A stretch of DNA of 64,000 nucleotides, from NCBI GenBank assembly GCA_000727475.1, contig KL647315.1, positions 650,222 through 714,221 on the forward strand, given 5' to 3'. Of the stretch, positions 23,801 to 34,884 are shown piece after piece (positions within the stretch are counted from its first letter, which is position 1; each line of letters begins with the position of its first letter). The translations under genes were made by a program, and so were the position numbers. The stretch is from Sarcocystis neurona. Its lineage: Eukaryota > Apicomplexa > Conoidasida > Eucoccidiorida > Sarcocystidae. The notes below the pieces were generated by a model that had not been told where the DNA came from, made no database searches, and was given only the letters and a program-made list of their open reading frames with translations.

Positions 23801-26800
23801 CCTGTGGGGTGCTGCTGCGGCTGGTGCTGCTGCTGCGGAATGCGGTGTGCAGGCGGTGCAGATGACGGCACGTGCGGCGAGGAAGGCGCGACGGACAAGA
23901 GCAGCAAAGAGGGTGGGGAGAGTGGGAAGCAGCAGCAGCAGGGAATGTCGGTGAAGCTTATTACTCGAACGGTTGTCCTGCCGGACGGAACGTATGGGAC
24001 CGAGGATATCTACGAAGCTGTCGACGATAAACGAGATAGGAAGGACGCTGCTGGTGCTGCTGCTGCCGACGCTTTCAAAGAGCCACGTACGCCCGTTTCT
24101 CCTTTTTTTGCTGCTTTGCTGCTGCTCCTGCGGCTGCTGCACGGCGACTACCACGTCCTGCTGCTATCACCACACTGCTGCTGTGTATGCTTGCTTCCTC
24201 TTGCTTCTTTAGCTGTCGTACGGGGCTTTCCCCGCCCTGGCTACTGCGACGCCGCGCTACCTCTTGGCGCTGCTGCTCTATCCTTTACGGTCGCTGCTGC
24301 TGCTGCTTCTCGACTTGTGCGTCTGCGGTTGCCGAGCGGGGACACCTTATGGGCTGCTGCCGCGGCTGCTGGATCTGCATCTGCTCCTGGATTTCGTGCT
24401 ACTGCCGTTGCGCTCCCACGTGTGTCTCTCGACTGCCGCGCCCGTGTTCGCCGCCCTCGTTTTCTTCCTGCTGCTGTCTTTCCGCTGGGGTGTACGAGCG
24501 CGTTTCTCATCGTCCCAGCGCTCTCCTCTATCTCTTGCTGCACGTGCTGCGTCGTTGCTGCGCCCGTGTATTTGCTGCTGCCGCGCCTTGTGCGTGGGTG
24601 CCCGTCGTCTTTGCCTGCCGCTACTGCTGCGGGTGCGTTGCGTCTGTGCCGCACGTGGAGCCGACGCGTCACTTTCTGTTGCAGCTGCTGCGGTTTTTGC
24701 GGCCTGCTGATCCTGTGACTAAGCAGATATGTTGAGATACCCAGAATTTCTTTTGCCACGGCTCGTGAAGTCGCCCTGTGGCCCGTCGGTCCGTGTCCTG
24801 CTGCTGCGACTGTGCGACGGCTGCTGCTGACGCTGCCGCTTCTTCTGTGCTGCCGTTGAAGCGGGTGGTGCGCATTGCGGCCGGCTGCTGCGCCCGACGG
24901 CGTCTGCTGCCTGCTGCTGGGGTCCCGCGAGTTCTGCCTTTTGTCTCTGTCGTGCTGCTGCTGTTGCTGCTCTTCCTTTGCTGCTGTTGCTGCTGCTGCC
25001 GCAGCGTCCGTGCTGGCGACGGTGCTGCTGGTGTGTTGCCGCTGCTGCGTGTGGGTCAACGGCGCTCCCCTCTGCTGCTTGTGCTGCTTCCTGTGGAGGG
25101 TGCTGCTGCCGTGTTGCTGCTGCCGCCGAGTTGCTGCAGCCCATGCAACTTGGCAGCCGATGCATGTTCGTGGTGTTGCTGTATTAAGTGCTGCCTGGGC
25201 CGCCTTCCTGAGAGCTCTTGCTCACTTTGCTGTGAAGTTTTTTCTCTGTGTTGCTCCCGGCACTTGGCCTACCCGCGCGTCTGTCGCTGCTGCCTATATT
25301 TATCTCCCTGCGTCTCCTTCTGCCGCCGCCTGTTGTCTGCGCGTCCCGCTGCTCTTCCTGCAGCAGGCTTGATCCATTGTATGTGTTGCTGCTGGGGAGA
25401 GTGTCTGCTTGCTGCAGCTGTACACGTGCAGCCGCCGTATGTGTGTATATGCAGCTGCTGCGCCTGACACTTGGTGCTGCTGCTGTTGCTGCTGCTGGGG
25501 ACGTGCGTGGGCAGTCGCAGTTGGTGCTGCTGCTGTTGCTGCTGCTGGGGACGTGCGTGGGCAGTCGCAGTTGGTGCTGCTGCTGTTGCTGCTCGCGGTT
25601 TTCCTCCGAGAGGGGCCGGTGCTGCTGCAGCTGCATTTGCTTCTGGCCACCGTGTGCCCTCATATTTCTGATGCTGCTTCGTGCCGCGCCCCCCTTCCCC
25701 TCCCGTTGTTGCGGCGGGACATCTCTTGGCCTCTTTTTCCGCGACAGCGGGCTGCAGCAACTTTTTCTAAGCTATGCTGCTCCTGTTGCTGCGGCGACGC
25801 CGCGTTGCGTCCTCTGCCCTCGCTGCTGCTGCTGCTGTTGCTGGCAAGTCACACTGCGTCCTCTGCCCTCGCTGCCGCTGCTGCTGTTGCTGTCAAGTCA
25901 CATTGTGTCCTCTGCGCTCCTTGCTGCTGCTGTTGCTCTCACGTCGCGTTGCGTCCTCTGGCCCCCTTGCTGCCGCTGCTGTTGCTTGCGTTCCGCAGAA
26001 GGCAACACGGCACTGCGCAAGCTGCTGCTCCGCGGGGACTTTTTTCTTGCCTCTGTGGTGGCAGTCAGCAGCACGAAGCTTCTCCTCCGCTCGAGCGACG
26101 CGCTGTATAGACAGCTGCTTGAGGAATATGACCAGCACTGCGAGCGCGTTACCCGGCGCCAGCAGCGAAGCAGCAGCAACAAGGACCAGCAGCTGCCTCT
26201 TCACGCCGGTGCTGCTGCCGGCGCGGGTGCCGTCAAAACAGACCTCCCCAGGCCTCCGACGAAGCTGCGACTGTCCACGTACGCCCACGCGCGAGCACCC
26301 CCTCCGCATCCTGCGTCCTGCTGCGCCGCCTTATACCGCTGCTGCTGCTGCTTCTTCGCGTTGACGCCTTTCCCCCCTGGCCCCTGTCCCTTTCCCTCTC
26401 CGTGTACATGTGTGTGTATGTGCTGCCGTCGGGCGGCGCTACAGAAACTTAGAGTCGGGACTTCCTTTGTCCCTGCTGCTGCTGTCGCGTTGCTCAGCTG
26501 TCGGCTGCTCCCGATAGATACATATATGTGAGGCTACAAGCATGTGCCGTCGAAGTGAGTACCTCGGGGGACCGTGGCTGCTGCTGCTGCGTTACGGAGA
26601 AAGGCAGCAGTTATGCATGCGTTGCTGCGGGACGGTGCTGCTGTGCTGGGCTGCTGTGCTGCGCTGCTGCAGGCAGCAGAAGCTGAAGACGACGTACCTG
26701 GTGGCGTGCCTGCTGCAGTTCGTGCGGGTCCATCCCGCAGGGGGGCCCCACTGCGATGCCGCGCTGCGCATCAGCCAGTGCCTGCGGGCGCTCTACTCTC

Positions 26801-29800
26801 TGCTGGTCAGTTCGCCTGCTGCTGCCGATCCTGCTCTGCGTCTGCTGCTGCTGCGGAGGTGCTGTCCGCGGCGGATGCTGCCCTTTTTTCTGCAGAAGCC
26901 GCGGCTGAGAAGTCTGCTGCTGTGGGCTGCTGCTGAAGCTCGCGTTCGTTGCGGCGACGGCTGCTGCCTCTCTTTGCCGCTGTGCTGCCGGTAGGCAGCT
27001 TGCGGCTGATGCCGGGGAAGGCTGCGCATGCGGTGCTTCTGCTGCAGCAGCAACCGCAGAAACCTGCTGCTGCTGCTTCTGCTGGTGCTGCCTCGCGCGT
27101 GTGTCCCTCGGTGCGGTGCTACTACTGCTGCTGCTGCTTCTGCGTCAGCAACGGCTGCCACGTCCGGGACCTCGTGACTCTGCCTGCGTCCCACTTCCCG
27201 CTGCGCTGCGGCTTCCGCCTGCTGCGACGCCGCGGCCGCAACGAGCCGCTGTCGCGTGCGTCCCTGTGTATACACATATGCGCGTGTAGGTGGTGTACGT
27301 ACACCGCGTGACCTCTGCATGCAGCTGACACACACGCAACCGCATTCACGCAAGAGAGACAGAGAGACAAACACAAGAGGAACGAAAAGGAAAAAAGAGA
27401 GGGACCCCAAAAAGGGGTCCACAAAAGAGAAAGGACACCCTGGAGACCCATCCCTCCACACATATAACATACACCTGTGGGAGTATTATAGGCATGCATG
27501 CATACGCGGTGGGGAGGACCGTACATATAAGCGCGTGAGTGCGTATATATGTGTGTGATGCAGACGCCGGTGAGTCCCAGGGGAAGTGTGTGTAGATCTC
27601 TGTCTTCCCGCTCGTTCCGGGCCCCCCCCGTCGCAGTCGACCGCGCCCAAGGCGAAAGACCTGGGGGCACATGACACCGCGGGTGTACGTACACCCGACG
27701 GGGCGTCGTCGCAGGGCTGTGCGGTGGGGGGGGCGTCCCGCATGCAGGGAGAGGACCGACCTGCAGTGGCGACAGCAGTATCGAAGTGCCCTCCCAGCGC
27801 CAGAAAAGGGTGAAAACGATACAGTGAGACGCACAGAGAAAATGAGAGAAACGACAAACAGCAGAGAGAAAGGGGAAGAGAAAAAAGGGAGAAGAAAAGG
27901 GAGAAGAAAAGGGAGGAAGACGGAGACACAGAGACAGAGGAGGAGCAGCAAACCGCTTGGGTGCTTCGCTGCAGCTGGGGAAGCGTGCTGGCACTTCCAC
28001 AGGCTTGTGGAGTGTGAAGGCCGTGGGGCGGCGCCTGCACCCGTCGGTCGGAGAAGACGTATTGCCGTGGATCACCCTGTCTCCGTAGAACCTGCCGATT
28101 TGGCTGGTCCTTGGCAGCAAGCAGCGAAGATTTACGCATGTATGTATATGTACGTGGGTGTGTTTCTCCGTATCACTATCTCTGGTGTAGGCCCCACACA
28201 CACATATACATGTGTGTAGTATGTTGGTGTCTCTCTGCTGTTTCTGCGAGAGATGACTTATGTGTGTAGACGTCTCCGTCTCCGTCTCCGTGTTACCGGA
28301 CTGCGGGACACCCTGCCTTCGGTAGTCGTTTGAGACGGCTACCCGCCCGGCTCCCCGCCTCCGCCTGTATTTGTGTGTGTCTCGGGCCGCAGAAGTCTCC
28401 GGTTTGCTCTTCCGTGTCGCGCGTGAATACGCAGGCATGCGTGTGTTTATTTGCCTGCGCTGCTGCAGGACGGGGGAGACGCGGAGAAAAAGTTTATGCT
28501 GCAGTGGCACCAGCGCGGAGGCCGAGAGCTGCTGCGTCGCGTGCTCGAGGCTGCCCCACACGCCGACGAGGCGTTCACGTGGACGACTGCAGGCAGGGAA
28601 GCTGCTGCTCTTCAGCAGGTGCGCCCACTACACGCGCGTGTATTTCTCCACACGTATACATATATGTACTCTTCAGCACGTGCGCACCTGCTACATACAC
28701 CGGTATCTCTCTGTCTGTGTGTGTGGATATACGTGTACGTACTCTGCAGCAGGTGCACCTACATACACGTATGTATAGGTATAGAGATAGGTTTGTGGGA
28801 GTGCGCATGCGTGGATTTATGTGCGTGCAGAGAAGCTGCTGCTCTTCAGCAGGTCCCGCTAGATTGACGTACGCATGTGTATATGTATTTGTGGACACAA
28901 ATAAGTATGTGTATTTGTCGGTCGGTGCATGCATGGCTGTACGCGTGTATGACAGTGTGTGTGTGTGTGTGTGTGTGGGTGCATGCATGCGAGGATGTGT
29001 GCCGGCCCGGGCGCACTTTTGATTCGTTCCCAGGCCTGTAGAACGACCGTTGCTGCCTGCGTGTCTCTTCTCTGCCCGTTTCGTCTCGTCTCGTGCCCCG
29101 GCCGTGCGCGCCGTCCTCGGCCCCCCCTTCCCCGTCTCCCGCGGCCACCGGCTGCGTTTTTGGCAGCCGGGGGACTGCAGCAAGCCCTCCTTGACAGACC
29201 TTTGACGGCTCGCATGCGAGAGGGGGTGCATGCCTCCTATTTGTGCTGCTATGCACTTCTGCATATCTGCGTATTTGTGCGTGTATAGTCGCACACACGC
29301 GCATGCGTCCTATGGCCCCCCTTGGCGGTTGGGTCACACTCCTGCCCTCCCCGTCCCCGCCGCACCTTCCCCTGGGTGCATCTATCCTCCATATAGAGAC
29401 GTTGTCAAGCATGCACCTGCCCACGGCACTTCTGCTCTACGGCGCGCCTTCACCTTCCTCCTATTCGTGGCTGCTGTTTGCTACACATGTATACATGCGC
29501 ATGTTAGTATGTGGGTCTGCGATTCTCTCTATATGGGTGGATGTGTATGGTATGCACACGCGTGTGTGTGTGTGTATATATATGTATGGACAGATATTGT
29601 TGGTGTGCATGCATGTGTGGTGTATGACAACATGCATGTAAACATGTGCATGTGTATGTATATATATAGATTTTACAGATGTACATGCATGTGTGGTGTA
29701 TGACAACACGCGTGTAAGCATGTGCATGCACATACATACATATATGTGTATGTAAAGATATTTTACGTGTGCATGAGTGTGCGGTCTACGGCGGTAGGCA

Positions 29801-32800
29801 TGCGCGCATGTGCATATGTAGGTGTGTCTCTCTCTATATGTGTACAGATGTTATAGGTGCGCATGCATGTGCGGTTGTGTAAAACTGTCTATAGAGGAGT
29901 GCTGGCGACAGCTTCTTCACGCGCATGCGCCAGAAAACTCCCTACACAGACAAACATGCGTGCAGCTGCTTCTATGTAGCTGCTTCTGTGTAGCTGCTTC
30001 TGTGTGGGCTATCTTTTCCTGTCCACATTATCCCCGTCGTTCTCTGCTGCGTCCTTGACGGGGCCTACGCAGCACGTGGCACCCCGGGACGTCTGTCCGG
30101 TACAACAGCAGCAGCAGCACCATCGCGGTCGGTAGAAGCAACCGCAGCTCGGGAGCGATAACGAGCAGCAGCAGCAGCACCAACATGTTGCACGAAACGA
30201 CGGCGCAGCGACGCCTTTTTCACAACAAGCTGCTGCATATATATATATTTTATATTTATGTATACATGTATGTGTGTATATATATACATTAATGTGTGTA
30301 TATATATATACACATACATGTATACATAAATATACATATATATATATACAGGGGCGTATTGTTATACATATATACATATATATCCCCACATTGTTGTGCG
30401 CCTATATATATTGTGTATATATGTTGATATATATATATATATATATACGTGAACACACTGGTGTGTATCTATCTATCTATCTATATATATATATATGTAT
30501 ATGGATCGCTATACGTATGTGGTGTTCTACGTAAAAATATTTATGTAGGTGTAGAGGTGGCGTAGAGAGAAGGGGCGGTTGTGGACCGACGTGCATCATA
30601 TTTGGGTCCCCCTTCGCGCACCGTACATACATCAGTGTGCGGCGGAGCACCCCGCTGCACGTTTGTATACGTCTGTCTATCTGTATGTGTTATAAAATAT
30701 ATATATATATGTATATATATGTGTATATATATGTATGGATATATACGTATATATATATATATATATTATATCTGTATATATATGTATATGTATATATATG
30801 TATATTATATATGTATATATATATATGTAAATGTATATATATGTATATGTATATATATATATACGAAAGTATCGTGCCTCCTACCTGTGGTCTACGTGGA
30901 AATACAAGTGCACGCGTACATATACGTACAGTTCTAATTCTGTCTCTCTCTTAAGAAGCTGTGCGGGCTTGTGCGTATATATGTATGTGTGTGTGCGCGT
31001 GCCGATCTCATCTGTGTATATGCCTATTACACGCATATATATATATATATATGTGCGTGGCGACGTTCCACGTAGGGCTTTGCAGGGGGGGGCAATTAGT
31101 CTGTTCTAGGGGAGGTCGTATACATACATATATATATGTGTGCGTATGTGCAAGCACCTTTTCGTAGAGACACTCGGCAGCAAAGGGAGACTTTCCTTTC
31201 GATCCCGAGCTCTAAATTTCTTCTCTGTATATCTCTCTTTTCAGTCCCTCCCCATCATCACGGCGGCTTCCGCGTCTCTCTCTGTCTACTTGTATGTGTT
31301 GCAGTCTCCGCTCCGTCGAACGTCTGACGTGTACAGATACGAGTCAGTGGTAGAAAGGCGAATACATACGTATATAAACATACATTTATATATGTGTCTG
31401 TGTGACGACGCTCCACGCAGGGCTTGGGAAGTGTACGATGTAGCTGAGTTTATACGCATAAGTGCTTGGTATGCGGTGGGGAGACTTTTATCCCGTCGCC
31501 CCCTGCGCGCGCGCCGGTGCAGTGTCCTGCTGCTGCTGTTGTTGCTGTGCCGCCGCCGCGCTGCTGCTGCTGCTGGTGCTGCTGCTGCTGCAGTCGACCC
31601 GCGCTGCTCCGGACGACCTGCTGTTTTTCCGGCAGCTGCGGGCAGACCGCGGCTCTGCAATCTCTGCGGCCGCTGCCGCAGTCGCCGGGGGCGCAGCAGC
31701 AGCAGGTGGTGGTGGTGGCGCGCTGCAGCAGGGAGGTCTGTGGGGCGGCGACGCGGCGGCAGCGGCGGACGACGAGTGGTACTACAGCGTCGACAGCGCA
31801 GCAGCAGCAGCTGGGGAGCAGCAGCGGGAGGCGGAGGAAGCAGAAGACGCAGACGAAACAGCAGCAGACCTGGAGCTGGTCGTGGGAAGCAACGCAGGAC
31901 TCTCTTCGAAAGACGAAGCGTCTCTCTTTCAGCTCAGGCTGGCGAAGGTCCAGCCGATGACTGGGCAGGCAGTAAGAAGAGATGACCCCACGCATCCCTC
32001 GGGGTGACGCTTCGCCGAGACAGCAAAAGAGAAAGAGACAGAAAAAGAAGCAGAGAAAGTGAAAGAAGAAGAAGAACGCGCCAGGACAACGCCTTCATCT
32101 GTGGGTGTGGGGGCGAACTTCTTCGGGTGGGGAAGGTGCTGCGCGTCGGCAGGAGGGGAGGACTCCATCAGAGAGCGAACGAGAAAAAGAGAGAGAAAAG
32201 GAGAAGACAAAGATACACGCGTGTCTCTGGGCCGATGGGTGGACGCACAAGTTTGTCGACACATATGTATATATGTATGCGCGTGTATATATATATATAT
32301 ATGTATATTTCCAAGCGTGCTACCCTGTCCCCACACACGTAGACGTATCCACGTATATATGTGCTTGTATGGGTGTGCCTGTGTGGTGTACGTACACCTG
32401 AATTGACGTGGTAGTCGCGGCAGCTGCGTCCTGCTCGGCCACTGTCGAAGACAAGGTGGTGATATGTAGGAGGTGCAAGGAGACTTGCGAGGCCTTGGTG
32501 GCGCAGCAGGCAGTTTTACGCCGGTAGCAGGAGAGGCAGATTGGTGAGTAGGCGCATGCGACGGGAGAAGGAAGTTGCGGCGTTTGTTGCAGGTGGTTGA
32601 AGCTTAGCGGAGACAGCACCTTCTTCGCTACATGTCTCCCTGTGTGGGGGGGAGTCGGGTCCTCAGCAAGCAGCTACTTTTTTGTGGCGGTGATGGCCAC
32701 CAGTCTGTCTCCCCATACATCGCTCGTGTACGTCTCTGTGTCTCAGCCTCTGTGTGTGTGTGTGTGTGTGCGTGTATAGCAACGGGTAAAGGTGGTAAGA

Positions 32801-34849
32801 GAGCGAAGTAGGTGGATAAAAATATCGCGCATTTCAAAGTCCTTCTCGTGAACAGCCATGCGAGCGTGTACACACGAAAGAGAGGACGTCTCCGTACGTG
32901 TGTGGCTTTTTTGCTGCTATCGCCAGTGACGCCCACACGTGGCCCACTGGCCCCCCACCCACGTCGCTGCTTCCGTCCAGCTGCTGCTGCTGCTCTGCGT
33001 GTGTGCCGGACGGCAGTCCCGCTACAGAAGAGGAGGAGGAGGAGGGGAAGAGGAGAACAGGAGAAGTTTGTCTTTAGGCGCGGCGTGGGGGAGGGGGCAG
33101 GTGGCCCGCAGGTCTCTCACTCTCCGGAAGTCTGCGTCGTCTGCCGCTTGACACTCATCTTCGTTTGCACCCTGCTGCTTCTCTTTCTCTCTCTGTGTGT
33201 GCGTCTGTCTCAGCAGAAGCTCCTGCTGTTCTTCGCACATGCACCGAAACACCCTCTCTCTCTCTGTAGTGTCTCTCTCTGTATGTCTCTCTCCGCGTCT
33301 CTCCCTCTGTGTCTCTCTCTGCACGTGTCTCTCTCCTCCTACTTGTCTGTCCCCCCCTCTCCCTGTCTCTCCCCGTCTCCCTCTCTCTCTNNNNNNNNNN
33401 NNNNNNNNNNNNNNNNNNNNNNNNNNNNNNNNNNNNNNNNNNNNNNNNNNNNNNNNNNNNNNNNNNNNNNNNNNNNNNNNNNNNNNNNNNNNNNNNNNNN
33501 NNNNNNNNNNNNNNNNNNNNNNNNNNNNNNNNNNNNNNNNNNNNNNNNNNNNNNNNNNNNNNNNNNNNNNNNNNNNNNNNNNNNNNNNNNNNNNNNNNNN
33601 NNNNNNNNNNNNNNNNNNNNNNNNNNNNNNNNNNNNNNNNNNNNNNNNNNNNNNNNNNNNNNNNNNNNNNNNNNNNNNNNNNNNNNNNNNNNNNNNNNNN
33701 NNNNNNNNNNNNNNNNNNNNNNNNTCGTCTCTCCCCGTCCTCCCTCCTCTCTCTCTCCCCGTCTCCCTGTCCCTCCCCGTCTCCCTGTCTCTCTCTCCCT
33801 GCCTGTCTCCCCTTCCCTCCCGCCCTCCCTGTCTCCCTGTCTCTCTCTCTCCGTGACTCCCTCCCTCCCTGTCTCCCCCTCCCGCCCCCCGTCTCTCTCC
33901 CTCCCCGTCTCCCTGTCTCTCCTCCCTCCCTGTCTCTCCCCTCTCCCTCTCTCGCCCTCCCTCCCCGTCTCCCTGTCTCTCTCTCCCTGCCTGTCTCTCT
34001 CTCCTCCTCTTTCAACTTCGCTTTGTCTGTCTCCCTCTGTGTGTCTTCCCTCTCTGTCTCCGGGAGTCCACGAGGAATCTCGTCTTTTGTACGTGTCTGC
34101 ATCCGCCGTCTAAATACGTATCAGGTACATGCATGTGTGTGTGGGTATGTGCCGGCGATATAAAATATACACGTATACGTACGTAGGTGTGTATCTTTGT
34201 CTGTAGATGTATACTATGATTCTCCTTCTATCTTCTGTATGTATCTGTGGGCGCAGCTCGTACCGCGGGCATAATTTACTAGACGTCGAAGCTTTTCTAC
34301 AAGCAAATCTGTGTATACTCACAAGTATATTTGTTGTCAGCTTGTCGTCCACATGCGAGTGTGGCGGGTATATGAGAAGTAAAATATATATATATTTACT
34401 TGTGTAGATACGTTGTCTGCTTGTGGCCCATATGTGAGTGTGATCGCTATATGAAAAGCAATATACATATACGTATGTAGAGTCGTTGTCTGCTTCTCGT
34501 GCACGTGTGAGTGTTAGTATGATCGCTTGATCAAAAGCAGAAGAATACGTATAAGTCTGGATTTGTTTTTTGCTGGTCCGCGTGTGATCGTGGTAGCGAC
34601 AGTAGAAGTAAAAGAATATATATATGTATATGTTTATAAGTGTATATGTTGCCTCCTTGTCATGTGTTGGTTAGGATCCCGTATACGTGGAGGCATTTCT
34701 ACAAGTAAATCAGTTCGACTTGGTGGTGGAGTTGCTGCTGATCAACCGCACACACGAGACGCTGCAAAACGTGGCCGTTGAGCTCTCCACGCACGGTGAG
34801 AACAGCAGCTCCTCTTTAGTCGTAAACCCCTCTCACACCGAGCCTTCAC

Positions 34850-34884
<35 letters not shown>

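Larger units (their letters stand above)
23853..31971 (+). other. COPB1: Beta-COP exons 10-14: variable middle region (about residues 499-891)
   Basis: This part corresponds to the end of the trunk and the linker. Exon 10 holds a Gly/Glu/Gln-rich insert and then [11 protein letters not shown], the counterpart of the animal MGTYATQSAL segment. Exon 11 has [20 protein letters not shown], matching LLDGDFFVAASLATTLTK, followed by a Gln/Ser/Ala-rich tail. Exon 12 has [15 protein letters not shown]. Exon 14 begins with [11 protein letters not shown], matching QPDDPISFMQL, then a long Ala/Gly/Glu-rich insert, and ends KVQPMTGQA. Exon 13 is the least certain by similarity, but its phase fits both neighbours. 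The homopolymeric inserts are encoded by CAG/GCA/GCG-type repeats on the coding strand, typical of coccidian proteins. Confidence 0.85.

Noticed and set aside
20165..26000. CRISPR-like regular repeats in the CTG regions
   Set aside because: Repeats are triplet-based without unique spacers of constant length, and the genome is eukaryotic.
27122..28561. 479-codon open frame on the minus strand
   Set aside because: It overlaps beta-COP exon 13 antisense and consists of low-complexity, Arg/Ser/Thr-rich sequence from intronic repeats.
34207..34407. Possible functional alternative exon 15
   Set aside because: Only about 25 bp resemble exon 15. The rest does not align with beta-COP and no matching acceptor is seen, so it is treated as a decayed duplicate.
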